Part shown: positions 39,119-49,102 of the stretch, piece after piece
How the letters are laid out: every line of letters starts with the position of its first letter
How positions within the stretch are numbered: the first letter of the stretch is position 1
Assembly: GCF_001469215.1 (NCBI RefSeq)
Contig: NZ_LOFH01000010.1
Location: 1 to 64,000, forward strand
Source of the DNA: Pseudoalteromonas sp. H105
GTDB lineage: Bacteria; Pseudomonadota; Gammaproteobacteria; Enterobacterales; Alteromonadaceae
DNA length: 64,000 nt
Reading direction: 5' to 3'
Notes under the pieces: generated by a model
Databases searched by the model: none
What the model was told of the DNA's origin: nothing
Seen by the model: the letters and a program-made list of their open reading frames with translations, nothing else
Position numbers and translations under genes: made by a program

Positions 39119-40282
39119 ATGAAAAAAGCCATTATCATCATCCTTGCGATTGCTGCGTTTGTTGCCTTAATTGTGTCAAAGCAAATCACTGGCAGTAAAG
39201 ACGCGCCAGAAGTTAATATCGCACAGGTTGAACAAGGCAGTATTGCCGACTCTATTTTAGCCTCAGGTAACTTAGTGTTTAATACGCAAGTACAACTGCG
39301 TTCTGAAGTAACTGGCCGCGTAGACAAAGTGTTTGTAGAGGAAGGCCAGAGTGTGAAGCAAGGCGATATTTTAATGCGCCTTGATACCACCGCATTTGAA
39401 TCTGAAGTCAATCGTAATAAAGCCGTTTTACGTGCCAGCGAAATTGAAATTAAGCACAGCAAAACACGCCTCAAAAATATTGAACGACAGTTAAAGCGTC
39501 AAAAAGAACTCTACGATGTTGGCCTTGCAGGACAAGAAGTGTATGAAAACCTACAAAATGCCCGTGACCTTGCCAAAATTGATATAGAAGCCCGTGGTGA
39601 AGCCTATAACCAAGCTAAAGCTTCGCTCTCTATTGCAGAAGATAGACTCAGTAAAAGCGTTTTTCGCGCACCAATGAGTGGTTTGCTGGCCTCGGTTAAC
39701 ATTAAAGAAGGCGAAACCGTTATAGCAGGCACCACCAATATTATTGGCTCTGACTTAATGCTGGTTGCCGATCCGAGCGCTATTTTGGCAGAGCTTAGGG
39801 TTGATGAAACCGATATTGCTGGCATCAAGCTTGATCAACACACCGATATTTATGCCGCCGCCTACCCGAACCAGCCTTTCACAGGCAAAGTGATTAACAT
39901 CGGCACATCGGCTAAAAACCAATCGGGTTCTCAGGGATTATCGTTTCGCGTAAAAGTGCTGCTTGATAACACCGATAGACAACTTTATGCCGGTATGAGT
40001 TGCCGTGCGGAAATTGCAACGAGTATTGCTGTGGATGGTTTAAAACTCCCCATAGAAGCAGTGCAAAAAGAAGATGATAAATTTTTTGTATGGCGCTTAA
40101 ACAACGATAACACAGTCAGCAAAGCGTATGTCAAAGTGGGAATTTCATCCGACATAGAGCAAGCCATCACCAAAGGCTTAACTAAAGGTGAGCGCGTTGT
40201 TATTGGCCCTGCTCGCCCAGTCAGTAAGCTAAAAGAAAACGACACCGTAAAAGTTAAGCAGCCTATTGCTGAGGATGCGTAA
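39119..40282 (+). CDS. MacA-like periplasmic adaptor subunit
   Basis: A 387-residue membrane-fusion protein. One N-terminal membrane anchor ([18 protein letters not shown]) is followed by a lipoyl half ([26 protein letters not shown]-type sequence), a coiled-coil hairpin (about residues 95-170, [19 protein letters not shown]), the second lipoyl half ([20 protein letters not shown]) and beta-barrel domains. It would link the ABC permease to an outer-membrane TolC-type channel. The ATPase gene starts 2 nt after its stop. Confidence 0.9.
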   Translation: MKKAIIIILAIAAFVALIVSKQITGSKDAPEVNIAQVEQGSIADSILASGNLVFNTQVQLRSEVTGRVDKVFVEEGQSVKQGDILMRLDTTAFESEVNRNKAVLRASEIEIKHSKTRLKNIERQLKRQKELYDVGLAGQEVYENLQNARDLAKIDIEARGEAYNQAKASLSIAEDRLSKSVFRAPMSGLLASVNIKEGETVIAGTTNIIGSDLMLVADPSAILAELRVDETDIAGIKLDQHTDIYAAAYPNQPFTGKVINIGTSAKNQSGSQGLSFRVKVLLDNTDRQLYAGMSCRAEIATSIAVDGLKLPIEAVQKEDDKFFVWRLNNDNTVSKAYVKVGISSDIEQAITKGLTKGERVVIGPARPVSKLKENDTVKVKQPIAEDA

Positions 40283-40284
40283 TA

Positions 40285-40992
40285 ATGTCGGCAGTTATTA
40301 GGCTTGAACACATCAACAAACAATACAAAATGGGTGAGCAAATATTTAAAGCACTCGATGATGTAAACGTTGTTATTGATGAAAACGAATATGTGGCGAT
40401 CATTGGTCCGTCCGGCTCTGGTAAATCCACTTTAATGAATTTACTCGGCTGTTTAGACACCCCAACCAGTGGTGATTACTTTTTAAAAGATAAACTTGTA
40501 AAAAGCATGACTGAGACGGAACTCGCACATCAGCGCAATGAGAGCGTGGGGTTTATTTTTCAAAGCTTTAATTTATTACCACGTGCCTCTGCACTTGAGA
40601 ACGTGATGCAACCGCTGGTGTATCGTTTTATCCCTGCTAAGCAGCGTAAACAAAAAGCACTTGAAGCTCTCAAGCGTGTAGGCCTGGGTGATAAAGTTGA
40701 TCATCTATCAAGTCAGTTGTCGGGTGGCCAACGCCAGCGGGTTGCCATTGCCCGTGCACTAGTAACTAAACCACATATTTTATTAGGTGATGAACCTACC
40801 GGTAACCTCGATAGCAAAACCACCACCGAGATCATGGCGTTGTTTGATGAGCTACATAACGAAGGCCACACCATTATTTTAGTAACTCACGAACAAGACA
40901 TTGCCGATCATTGCCAACGAGTGATTCGTTTAGTGGACGGAAAAGTGGTTAGTGATGTGCGTAAAGGCGAAGGAGATAAACAACATGTTTAA
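40285..40992 (+). CDS. ABC transporter ATP-binding protein (MacB/LolD type)
   Basis: A 235-residue ATPase with Walker [10 protein letters not shown] (41-49), Q-loop in [13 protein letters not shown], signature LSGGQ (145-149), Walker B ILLGDE (165-170) followed by PTGNLDSKT, and the H-loop ILVTHE. These match the mechanotransmission (MacB/LolD) class. It is a separate polypeptide from the permease, unlike E. coli MacB. It overlaps the permease start by 8 nt. Confidence 0.95.
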   Translation: MSAVIRLEHINKQYKMGEQIFKALDDVNVVIDENEYVAIIGPSGSGKSTLMNLLGCLDTPTSGDYFLKDKLVKSMTETELAHQRNESVGFIFQSFNLLPRASALENVMQPLVYRFIPAKQRKQKALEALKRVGLGDKVDHLSSQLSGGQRQRVAIARALVTKPHILLGDEPTGNLDSKTTTEIMALFDELHNEGHTIILVTHEQDIADHCQRVIRLVDGKVVSDVRKGEGDKQHV

Positions 40993-42223
40993 ATCTGCTA
41001 TAGCCATTATGGAAGGCACTAAAGCAGCTCTCATGGCTATTAAAGCCAATGCCATGCGCAGTGCTTTAACCTGTTTAGGTATTATTATAGGTGTGGCGGC
41101 AGTGATTACTGTGGTTGCCGTTATGCAAGGTTTTACCAAGCAAATCAACGACCAGTTAGCCGACATGGCACCTGATGTTACTTCAATTAAGCCATTTACC
41201 AGCATTGAACAAGAAATGGTGGGGAAAAATGCAAAGCTCACTTACAGCGATTTTTTAACCTTAAAAGCCCGGGTAAAAGAAGCCGAAACATTTACCGCTT
41301 TAATGTTTACGTGGCGTTTTTCTGGTGGCGCTGAGTACGGTAATAAAAGTCATTCATCACGGGTGATGGGCACCGAACAGGATTATCAAAAAGCATACCG
41401 CACATTTCCTGAGCTCGGCCGTTTTATTCGCGCTGAAGATGATGAAAAACGTCGCCGCGTTGCCTTTATTGGCCCTTCAATTATCGAGAAATTAAACCTC
41501 CCTGACAACCCCGTTGGTGAATACATAAAACTGGGTGGCGAATGGTTTAGAATCATTGGCGTGGCTGAAAAGCAAGGCAGCTTACTCGGCTTTGATCAAG
41601 ACGATTATATTAATATCCCCATCAGTACTATGAGCGCACTTGAAGGGGCTAGCAGTACCAGCAACGTACAAATTATGTTTAGGTTAAAAGAAAACAGTGA
41701 TGAAGAGTTAGTGCTCGCCAAAATTACCCGTATCTTGCGCCAACTGCATAAACTCGAAGACGGTGAAGAGAACGATTTTGAGTTTGAAACCGCAGAAAAA
41801 GCCCGCGCCAATGTCGATAAGTTCACTGGCAGTGCCACCGCTATCACCGCGGGAATTGTAGGTATCAGTTTAGTGGTAGGGGGCATTGGTGTCATGAACA
41901 TCATGCTGGTTTCTGTGACCGAGCGCACCCGTGTGATAGGCACATTAAAAGCACTGGGGGCGACTCCTGGTTTTATCATGCTGCAATTTTTAGTTGAAGC
42001 GGTGGTGTTATCACTCTTTGGCGGGTTAATTGGTCTGGCGATTGGTTATGGCGCTGCGGCGCTTATTTCGCTCTCTGTGCCAAGTATGCCTGATGCGTAT
42101 ATACCTGGGTGGGCTATTATGTTGTCGTTTGGGTTTACCTCATTAATTGGGATTGTGTTTGGATTAGCCCCGGCTATTAAAGCAGCAAGGCTGAATCCTA
42201 TTGATGCACTGCGTTACGAGTAA
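40985..42223 (+). CDS. MacB-like ABC permease (FtsX-domain)
   Basis: A 412-residue permease. One N-terminal membrane helix ([23 protein letters not shown]) precedes a large periplasmic MacB core domain (about residues 50-280), followed by three C-terminal helices of the FtsX fold ([27 protein letters not shown] and on). The start at 40985 has GAAGGAGAT at ideal spacing; the earlier in-frame ATG at 40952 would overlap the ATPase gene deeply. Its stop codon directly abuts the stop codon of the convergent lipoprotein gene. Confidence 0.92.
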   Translation: MFKSAIAIMEGTKAALMAIKANAMRSALTCLGIIIGVAAVITVVAVMQGFTKQINDQLADMAPDVTSIKPFTSIEQEMVGKNAKLTYSDFLTLKARVKEAETFTALMFTWRFSGGAEYGNKSHSSRVMGTEQDYQKAYRTFPELGRFIRAEDDEKRRRVAFIGPSIIEKLNLPDNPVGEYIKLGGEWFRIIGVAEKQGSLLGFDQDDYINIPISTMSALEGASSTSNVQIMFRLKENSDEELVLAKITRILRQLHKLEDGEENDFEFETAEKARANVDKFTGSATAITAGIVGISLVVGGIGVMNIMLVSVTERTRVIGTLKALGATPGFIMLQFLVEAVVLSLFGGLIGLAIGYGAAALISLSVPSMPDAYIPGWAIMLSFGFTSLIGIVFGLAPAIKAARLNPIDALRYE

Positions 42224-42553
42224 TTATTGCACCTTGTAAGGTACCTTAGCGCAGTCGACTTCGACAGTTTTAGGGTACCAAACAGGGCCTACTTCATTAA
42301 CGGCCATTTCAGCTAAACCATTCACAAACGATTTATACGTATGAACACTCTGCCACTGACCGTCCGCACACGTTTGCGATAAATTAATCGCATCGGAACC
42401 CTCGTATAACCCAAGCGCAAAATTGTGGTGCCACTGTTTTGTTTTATTGGCTTTCTGTGACGCTGTATATTCACCATTATCAAAATGGATATTGGTACAC
42501 CCAGTCGCACTGAGTATCACTAAACTAGCTGCTAATACCGTTAATTTTTTCAT
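42224..42553 (-). CDS. Bor-like lipoprotein, 109 aa
   Basis: Lipoprotein signal MKKLTVLAASLVILSATGCTN with acylation site at Cys19. The mature part WHHNFALGLYEGSDAINLSQTC...SFVNGLAEMAVNEVGPVWYPKTVEVDC follows the layout of the Bor family (phage lambda Bor, Iss), outer-membrane lipoproteins tied to serum resistance in E. coli. Two cysteines are positioned as in the paralogue upstream. It overlaps that gene by 4 nt (ATGA), so the pair is co-translated. Confidence 0.7.
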   Translation of the reverse strand: MKKLTVLAASLVILSATGCTNIHFDNGEYTASQKANKTKQWHHNFALGLYEGSDAINLSQTCADGQWQSVHTYKSFVNGLAEMAVNEVGPVWYPKTVEVDCAKVPYKVQ

Positions 42554-42864
42554 AACATGCCTCCTGCTGCTTGCTGCTCATCACACCATACTTTTACCGT
42601 ATGAGGCGCGTAAATGCCTAATGTTACTAATCCTAACACCCCATCCGTGGCGGTTTGTTGCGACTGCATTTGCAACACGCTTTGATCGCCACATACTTTT
42701 TTCACATCCACACGCTCTTCGCCAACCAGTCCCCACATGAAAAAAGGGCGACTATCTTGATACGTTGGTTTAGCGCTCAATTTGGCAATTTTTTGCGGCT
42801 GAATTGTCACCGACGAGCATGCACTCAGCATTAGTACTATTGAACATGTGATTAACGCCTTCAT
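42550..42864 (-). CDS. Bor-family lipoprotein, 104 aa
   Basis: The signal MKALITCSIVLMLSACSSV has a lipobox (LSAC). The mature region PFFMWGLVGEERVDVKKVCG...GVLGLVTLGIYAPHTVKVWC is a clear match to lambda Bor, whose end reads GLLGFITLGIYTPLEARVYC. It is therefore a small outer-membrane lipoprotein with one probable disulfide. A marine bacterium has no need of serum survival as such, so the role is open. It is the first of two tandem paralogues. Confidence 0.85.
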   Translation of the reverse strand: MKALITCSIVLMLSACSSVTIQPQKIAKLSAKPTYQDSRPFFMWGLVGEERVDVKKVCGDQSVLQMQSQQTATDGVLGLVTLGIYAPHTVKVWCDEQQAAGGML

Positions 42865-43090
42865 CAGGTTTGTCCTTTTATGTGTTTAAGAGTTGTAATT
42901 GTATATAGAGGAGCGCTATTAAAAGGTAAAAAACTGTAGTAATTTTGTAGACAAACAGTAGAACTCAGCACACTTTTTAACAGTGAACTTAGTACCTAGT
43001 TGATTATATTAAAAGGACAAAGTTAAGCTGAAACAGAATACCAAGTAAATAAGCCCCACCCAGTTACATGAGAAAAAATAAGGCGCCTAA

Positions 43091-43456
43091 GTGAATAAAT
43101 TAATACTGTATATATGCTGGCTAAGCATTGCTTTAATCACATTATTTAGTCAAGCAAGCACGGTCGATAAAGAGGTTAACCACCTCATTACGTTTATAGC
43201 TCACAGTGATGCAACGTTTATTCGTAATGGAAATAATCACACCAGCACGGAAGCTGCTGAGCACCTAGCCATGAAGTACAAAAAAGGTAAGCGTTATGCC
43301 AAAACAGCGGATGACTTTATCAATAATTTAGCGACAAAAAGTGCTTGGAGCGGAAAAGCGTATACCGTTATTCTCAAGGATGGTACACAACTTACAGCAA
43401 ATGTGTGGTTAACAGCCGAGCTTCGTAAAGTTAGAAACACAGAAAAGCCGCAATAA
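43091..43456 (+). CDS. DUF5329-type exported protein
   Basis: A 121-residue protein with a signal peptide (KLILYICWLSIALITLFSQAS). The mature part (VNHLITFIAHSDATFIRNGNNHTSTEAAEHLAMKY, then TADDFINNLATKSAWSGKAYTV) fits the uncharacterised DUF5329 family as I recall its pattern. Starts with GTG at 43091 behind ATAAGG. A hairpin (AAGCCGCA/TGCGGCTT, 43445-43465) overlaps the stop codon and is a probable terminator. Confidence 0.75.
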   Translation: MNKLILYICWLSIALITLFSQASTVDKEVNHLITFIAHSDATFIRNGNNHTSTEAAEHLAMKYKKGKRYAKTADDFINNLATKSAWSGKAYTVILKDGTQLTANVWLTAELRKVRNTEKPQ

Positions 43457-43470
43457 ATGCGGCTTGGTTT
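43445..43470 (+). terminator. Hairpin terminator overlapping the DUF5329 stop codon
   Basis: AAGCCGCA (43445-43452) and TGCGGCTT (43458-43465) form a perfect 8-bp stem with a 5-nt loop, followed by GGTTT. The stop codon (43454-43456) is in the loop. Confidence 0.55.
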
Positions 43471-43649
43471 CACATGTAGGAGAGTGAATTCGATTCTGCT
43501 GAATCATAGTGCAAGATTCACTATATTCAAGTAAAACTGAACATTTAGTGAACATATCAATAGCAACTAATCAGAGCAGATATTACTTGCACCTGATACC
43601 GTGACTAGGTATAAAAATAACATCCCCTTTTAATAAGAAGCGAAAAGCC

Positions 43650-44327
43650 ATGCAACAACACGACAATCAACCCCTTAATGACTTTAATGAATACCCAGAA
43701 GAGATTATGCTTGAACGCGCAAAGGAGTTTTTAACCACTAGCCAGCGTCGCCACAGCATTCGCAGCTTTAGCGATCGCCCTGTACCAAAAGAGATTATAG
43801 AAACCTGTATCAAAGCCGCAGGGACCGCCCCAAGTGGAGCGAATCATCAGCCGTGGCATTTTGTCGCGATTCATTCTAGTGACGTTAAAAAACAGATTAG
43901 AGAGGCCGCAGAAAAATTAGAGCGCTCTTTTTATGAGGGGCGCGCGGGCGAAGAATGGCTTGATGCCCTTAAGCCATTAGGCACTGATGCCAGTAAACCT
44001 TACCTAGAGCATGCCCCTTGGTTAATTGCCGTATTTAGTCAAAAGAAAGGGGGTTTAAACACCGATGACAAAAACACCAATTATTATGTGCATGAATCAG
44101 TGGGGCTCGCGACAGGCTTTTTAATTCAAGCGCTACACCGAGCAGGCCTTGCAACGCTAACGCACACCCCTAAGCCAATGAGCTTTTTAACCGATATTTG
44201 TGGCAGAGACAAAGACAATGAACGCCCTTATATGCTTTTAGTGGCCGGTTACCCCAGTGATGAGGCAACCGTACCAAATCATGCACTGGTGAAGAAATCA
44301 CTCGACGAGATAGCCACGTTTATCTGA
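43650..44327 (+). CDS. Iodotyrosine deiodinase-like flavoprotein (nitroreductase superfamily)
   Basis: A 225-residue FMN enzyme with [14 protein letters not shown] and [14 protein letters not shown] near the N-terminus. Its resemblance to iodotyrosine deiodinase is much stronger than to ordinary nitroreductases: the lid residues Glu91, Tyr95 and Lys116 have the same spacing as the Glu157, Tyr161 and Lys182 that hold the zwitterion of halotyrosine in the human enzyme, and the C-terminal [22 protein letters not shown] mirrors its GYPS-EATVP ending. Reductive dehalogenation of halogenated tyrosine is therefore plausible. Its 3' end overlaps the convergent adaptor gene by 8 nt. Confidence 0.85.
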   Translation: MQQHDNQPLNDFNEYPEEIMLERAKEFLTTSQRRHSIRSFSDRPVPKEIIETCIKAAGTAPSGANHQPWHFVAIHSSDVKKQIREAAEKLERSFYEGRAGEEWLDALKPLGTDASKPYLEHAPWLIAVFSQKKGGLNTDDKNTNYYVHESVGLATGFLIQALHRAGLATLTHTPKPMSFLTDICGRDKDNERPYMLLVAGYPSDEATVPNHALVKKSLDEIATFI

Positions 44328-45390
44328 TCAAAACCGGCTTATAATCAGCCGCAAGTTTGTCGCCGGGGTTAAGCCCCGCGACAACGTGCACGTTTGCACC
44401 CTGCACCTCTCCTAAGCGTACAAAGCGACGTTCAACAACATTATTATTAATCACATACACCATATTTAACTGGCCAAATTCATGCACCCAATCAGTTGCA
44501 ACCATCACACCTTGTTGTGCGTGTAACGGCAATTGTAACTGCGCGTATAACCCCGGCATCAGTGCGCCATTTGATTCCATGTCTAAACGAATCAATAAAC
44601 TACGTGCGGCACTGTCTGCCACTGGCACAATTTCAGTCACTATGGCCTCGGTGCTTATATTTAATGTGGGTAAATTGACTTGCAGCGCTTGCCCTAATTG
44701 AAGCTTAATTGCTTGGCGTTCTCGAACATTAAATTCAAGTTGAAGCTGTTGAGGATTATACAAGGCAAGTAGTGGTTTTCCCGGAGTGGCTGTATCACCG
44801 GGTTCAACTAACCGCTCGACCACGACACCCGAAATAGGCGCTTTAATACGGGTAAACTCAAGGGCTACTTGAGCTTGCGTTTGCTGCTGCTGCGCAATCG
44901 CTAAGTTGGCTGTTATATTATCAAACTTGGCTTTTGCATCATCAAAATCACTGACCGAGACTAAGCCTTGTGAATATAAATCACGCATGCGTTTAAGCTG
45001 TTTCTCAGCTTGTGTTAGCTGCGCTTGAATCGCCTTTATTTGCGCCTTGCTTTGTGCCAATTGCGCTTTAAAGTCATTTTGCTCCAAACTGATTAGCACA
45101 TCACCTCGAGTTACACTATCGCCCGCTCGTACATTTAAATGCTCTACTTGCGCCATTACCCGTGATGAAATTTGTGTATTCTGCTTTGCAATCACGCTGC
45201 CTGGCACCCGCTCATTACGTGCAATGGTTGTCGCATTAACCACAATCACTCGGCCTGCGTAGTCAGATGCGGGGATCACTTTATCGCCAGCAGCCTGCTT
45301 ATCTGAAAAACTCCCAGCCATATAAAGTACTGAACCAATAATCACCACCAACGCGATGATTGAGCCAAACAGTTTTGATTTACCTTGCAT
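44320..45390 (-). CDS. RND efflux periplasmic adaptor
   Basis: A 356-residue membrane-fusion protein: N-terminal anchor ([20 protein letters not shown]), lipoyl halves ([26 protein letters not shown] and [23 protein letters not shown]), a coiled coil between them, and beta-barrel domains. The start at 45390 is favoured by GAGG nine bases upstream; an ATG at 45399 touches that same GAGG. It overlaps the pump gene by 11 nt and is the last gene of the regulator-pump-adaptor operon. Confidence 0.92.
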   Translation of the reverse strand: MQGKSKLFGSIIALVVIIGSVLYMAGSFSDKQAAGDKVIPASDYAGRVIVVNATTIARNERVPGSVIAKQNTQISSRVMAQVEHLNVRAGDSVTRGDVLISLEQNDFKAQLAQSKAQIKAIQAQLTQAEKQLKRMRDLYSQGLVSVSDFDDAKAKFDNITANLAIAQQQQTQAQVALEFTRIKAPISGVVVERLVEPGDTATPGKPLLALYNPQQLQLEFNVRERQAIKLQLGQALQVNLPTLNISTEAIVTEIVPVADSAARSLLIRLDMESNGALMPGLYAQLQLPLHAQQGVMVATDWVHEFGQLNMVYVINNNVVERRFVRLGEVQGANVHVVAGLNPGDKLAADYKPVLIR

Positions 45391-48300
45391 GAGCATCATC
45401 CTCAGTTGCTTGTGTGTTTGAAAAAACTAAAAAATAAACTAACGGCACGACAAAGAGTGAAAAGACAGTCGATGCCACAATGCCAAAGATTATGGCAATC
45501 GCCAGGCCACTAAAAACGGGGTCGAGTGTGATCACTAAGTTGCCAAGTAAAGTGGTGCCTGCCGTCAGCAGAACCGGACGCAAACGTGTTGTTCCAGCAG
45601 CAATTAATGCGTCTTTTATTACCATGCCATGCGCTCTGGATTGATTGATAAACTCAACGAGAATAAGCGAGTTACGTATAACAATCCCCGCTAATGCGAT
45701 CATGCCTATCATGGCTGTTGCGGTGAATAAAACCGGTTCTGGAGCACCTGCAATGCTTCGCTCACCAAACTGATTGAGCAGCCAAAAACCAGGCATTATA
45801 CCAATCACCGTTAAAGGAATCGCCGACATGATGATCAACGATAAGCTTGCTGATTGTGTTTGAATGCGCAAAATAATAAAGATCGCGGTTAAAGCGAATG
45901 CAAATGCAATCCCCATATCACGAAATACATCAATCGTAATTCGCCATTCCCCTTCGCCACTAAACGTAACATGTGTACCTGCTGGTAGCTGCCAAGCTGC
46001 GGTACCACCGTTATTGAAAAAGTGCCTACTTAACCAATCTGTTTGGGTAAATTCATTATTACTTGCATTTAAATCAGCATTTACATCGGCAATAATTTCT
46101 GCTGGTGTACGGCCATTTAGCTCAGCCATGACATAAACGACATCACGTTGGTCTTTGCGCATAATAGGTTTAGCTACGTTCAATGATGAAAACTCACCGA
46201 GCTCTGACAAGGACACTAACGGACGAGGCGCACTCGATAATCCATATTCATCCATGGTTTTTGCCAATTCGCGATCGCCACGTACTTGCATAGCAAGCAG
46301 CGTTGCTAACTGATTTCGCTGCTGATACGGCAGCTGCATCTTAATATCGACCGGTTGCGTTTCACCACTGACGTACATCACCCCCACACGCTTACCCGCA
46401 GAGGCGATCGACAGTGTATTGGCAATGTCGTCGGTTGACACCGCTGATAGTGCCGCTTTTGTTTTATCGCTAATAAAACGCTGTAAAGGAGCTGGCGCGG
46501 CAATACTGGTATCCACTTCCACAACGTGTGGTTCTTGCCTCAAGCGCTCTGCAACATTGCGTGCGGCTTGATGGAAAGTCGCAGTATCAACAAATGCGTC
46601 ACGGTATACTTCAGCGACAAGGGTGCTTAAAACAGGCGGCCCTGGCGGCACTTCTACAACCTTAATAACAATGCCGTTAACAGCGAGAGGTGCAAGTTGT
46701 TTACGCAAACGCATGACTATGCCATGCGATTGTTGCTCTCGCTCTGCTTTATCTAATAACAGCACTCTTAGCTCGGCCAAATGTGAAGCCTCACGGCGGT
46801 AATACCCGCGCACCATGCCATTAAAGTCCATACTTGATGGCTGACCAACATAAGCGGCTATTTCGCTCACCTCGTTTAGCTGCCACGTTACAGCCTGCAC
46901 TTTTCGGGTAACAAGGGCTGTTTGCTCTAAGCTTGTTCCCTCTGGCATATCAATCAGCACTTGCACTTCATTTTTATTATCAAAGGGTAATAGCTTCAGC
47001 GGAACCGCGCGTATCACTGGCAATAAAGCACTGATGACAAAAAGGGCTAAGGTTATCCATAGAACGAACTTTGCTCTGCTTTTTGATGCTAACAATGGTG
47101 TTAGCATACGCTCATAAATACCCGCTTTTTGTATCACCGCTACAGGCGGTTCAGCCCCCGTTTCTTTTAATAATTTCATGGCAAGCCATGGGGTAACAAA
47201 AAACGCGACTATGGTAGAAACCGCCACACTTAACGGAACATTGAATGCCATTGGTGCCATATAAGGCCCCATCATGCCAGTGATATAAGCCAGTGGTATA
47301 AATGCCACCATAATGGTCAAGGTAGACATTAACAGTGCACCGCGTATTTCACTCATCGCGGCTACGATTTGTTGCTTTTTATTGCCCTTTTTTTGTAAAA
47401 AACGACTGATATTGTCGATGCCCGTTATAGGGTCATCCACCAGCAAACCCAGGGATAAAATCAATGCAAAAAGTGTCACCCTATTAATGGTGTAGCCAAA
47501 AGCAAAATCTAAACTCAGGGTAATGCCATAGCAAATAGGCACCGCAAGACCCACCACTATCGCGGGGCGCCAGCCTAAAAATACCCCAACAAAAATAACC
47601 ACTGTAAAAACAGCAAACACCAAGCTTGACGTTAAGTTATTCACTTTTTCATCTGCCGTTTGGCCGTAATCCCGCAGCGTGGTGTAGTCTATTTCAGGGG
47701 GTAAAAAGCCGGCTTTAAGCTCAGCCATCATTTGATGCACGTCGTTGGCAACCGCAACAGCGTTAGTGCCTGCTTTTTTGGCTATACTGAGGGTCACTAA
47801 TGGCTGATCTTGCTTGCCATTAGATTGTGCTAACCACTGATAGTTATCTGGCTCACTCGGCCCATCAAGAACATGAGCCACATCGCTTAAATAAACCGTT
47901 TTGCCATTAATGACATTAACCACTAACTGTTCTATTGCGGCTTTTGACCGAAGCACATCTCCGGCCTGTAGCGTTATTTGCTGCGCGGCATCGACAACAC
48001 TGCCAACGTACGTGAGCTGGTTTGATGCGCTCAAGGCATAATATACATCAGCCAACGTTGTTTGATGCGCCGCCAATGCACTGGCATCTAAGTTAATGCT
48101 TAAGGTGCGTGTGCGCCCTGCAATAACTTTTACTTCACTGGTGTTTTCAATACGCTGAAGGCTGTTTGCTATTTCATACGCAAAACGGGTTAACTCAAAA
48201 TCACTGTATAGTTTTGGATCTTTACTGAATAAGCCAAGCATCACAATTGGCACGTCGTTCACTTCAACCGGCCTCACTTGCCATGCACTAATGACTGATG

Positions 48301-48667
48301 CCATAGTATGTTGATAACTATAAAGTTTTGCGTATGTATCTAAAATGGCTTGCTCGCGATCATGCCCCACTTCAAAGCGAAGCGTAACAACGGTGCTATT
48401 ACTGTGTGTGGTTGAGTAAATATGTTCGACACCACGTAATTGTGCTAATAGTTTTTCTAAAGGTTGGGTGACTAACCGTGCGACTTCCGGCGCTTCAACG
48501 TTCGGAGCCGAGACATAAATATCAAGCATGGGAACCACAATTTGCGGTTCTTCTTCTCGTGGGGTCTGCTGTAACGCCATAATGCCAAGCAATACAGCCA
48601 TCACAAAAATAATGACAGGAATGCGCCCATTGAGGCTATTTTTTACTGCGCTATCAAGCGTAAACAT
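45380..48667 (-). CDS. RND-family efflux permease
   Basis: A 1095-residue inner-membrane pump with the duplicated RND layout: one N-terminal helix, a periplasmic porter domain, then six helices, repeated. TM4 keeps the two proton-relay aspartates (GLLVDDPITGIDNIS). The TM10 position usually Lys in AcrB is Arg (GIVIRNSLILVEFIN). It is slightly longer than AcrB and closer to the HAE-type pumps than to metal exporters. It starts 3 nt after the ArsR-type regulator gene, so pump and regulator share a transcript. Confidence 0.93.
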   Translation of the reverse strand: MFTLDSAVKNSLNGRIPVIIFVMAVLLGIMALQQTPREEEPQIVVPMLDIYVSAPNVEAPEVARLVTQPLEKLLAQLRGVEHIYSTTHSNSTVVTLRFEVGHDREQAILDTYAKLYSYQHTMASVISAWQVRPVEVNDVPIVMLGLFSKDPKLYSDFELTRFAYEIANSLQRIENTSEVKVIAGRTRTLSINLDASALAAHQTTLADVYYALSASNQLTYVGSVVDAAQQITLQAGDVLRSKAAIEQLVVNVINGKTVYLSDVAHVLDGPSEPDNYQWLAQSNGKQDQPLVTLSIAKKAGTNAVAVANDVHQMMAELKAGFLPPEIDYTTLRDYGQTADEKVNNLTSSLVFAVFTVVIFVGVFLGWRPAIVVGLAVPICYGITLSLDFAFGYTINRVTLFALILSLGLLVDDPITGIDNISRFLQKKGNKKQQIVAAMSEIRGALLMSTLTIMVAFIPLAYITGMMGPYMAPMAFNVPLSVAVSTIVAFFVTPWLAMKLLKETGAEPPVAVIQKAGIYERMLTPLLASKSRAKFVLWITLALFVISALLPVIRAVPLKLLPFDNKNEVQVLIDMPEGTSLEQTALVTRKVQAVTWQLNEVSEIAAYVGQPSSMDFNGMVRGYYRREASHLAELRVLLLDKAEREQQSHGIVMRLRKQLAPLAVNGIVIKVVEVPPGPPVLSTLVAEVYRDAFVDTATFHQAARNVAERLRQEPHVVEVDTSIAAPAPLQRFISDKTKAALSAVSTDDIANTLSIASAGKRVGVMYVSGETQPVDIKMQLPYQQRNQLATLLAMQVRGDRELAKTMDEYGLSSAPRPLVSLSELGEFSSLNVAKPIMRKDQRDVVYVMAELNGRTPAEIIADVNADLNASNNEFTQTDWLSRHFFNNGGTAAWQLPAGTHVTFSGEGEWRITIDVFRDMGIAFAFALTAIFIILRIQTQSASLSLIIMSAIPLTVIGIMPGFWLLNQFGERSIAGAPEPVLFTATAMIGMIALAGIVIRNSLILVEFINQSRAHGMVIKDALIAAGTTRLRPVLLTAGTTLLGNLVITLDPVFSGLAIAIIFGIVASTVFSLFVVPLVYFLVFSNTQATEDDAHAR

Positions 48668-48670
48668 CTC

Positions 48671-48973
48671 TTATTCCTTACAAAATAAGCCATACAATGT
48701 ACCCAGCATCGCTTGCGCATGCTGATCCACCACACGGTAATAAATTGTTTGCCCCTCTCTGCGCGTATCAACTATGTTTGCTTTACGCAGGGCTGCTAAG
48801 TGCTGTGATAATGCTGATTGTGCTAAAGGTACAGCTTCATTCAGTGCGGACACACTCATCTCTGTATCTTGTAATGAGCACAAAATCATTAAACGGTTTT
48901 TATTGGCTAATATCTTTAATAGCTTTTCAGCACGCTCTACATTGTTAGCCATAGCAGCAAAATCGATAGTCAT
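48671..48973 (-). CDS. ArsR-family regulator of the BigR/SqrR/HlyU type
   Basis: A 100-residue winged-helix repressor. The recognition helix region is PLAQSALSQHLAALRKANIV (about 48-67) and the wing TRREGQTIYYRV. Cys32 (ILCSL) and Cys98 (YGLFC) are in the positions of the redox pair of BigR, SqrR and YgaV, which form a tetrasulfide or disulfide when exposed to persulfides and release DNA. It lacks metal-binding motifs of ArsR/SmtB. It heads the RND operon and faces the DUF2892-rhodanese genes across a 129-bp divergent region with repeated half-sites. Confidence 0.9.
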   Translation of the reverse strand: MTIDFAAMANNVERAEKLLKILANKNRLMILCSLQDTEMSVSALNEAVPLAQSALSQHLAALRKANIVDTRREGQTIYYRVVDQHAQAMLGTLYGLFCKE

Positions 48974-49017
48974 AAGTTCACTCTTATATTCAAAGTACCA
49001 AAATAGTATAGGTTGTT

Positions 49018-49068
49018 ATATTAGAAAAGTCTAATATTAGAATTTACTAATGTAGGTTTTTCTAATAT
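49018..49068. promoter_or_regulatory. Operator array in the divergent regulator/rhodanese promoter region
   Basis: A perfect palindrome ATATTAGA-AAAG-TCTAATAT (49018-49037) is followed by an overlapping imperfect one, ATATTAGA-ATTT-ACTAATGT (49034-49053), and a further TCTAATAT half-site (49061-49068). The 8-4-8 spacing is constant. This is the expected location for binding by the adjacent BigR-like repressor to control both directions. Confidence 0.7.
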
Positions 49069-49102
49069 ATTTATTACATATTCACATTGTGTTGAGGTTA
49101 AA

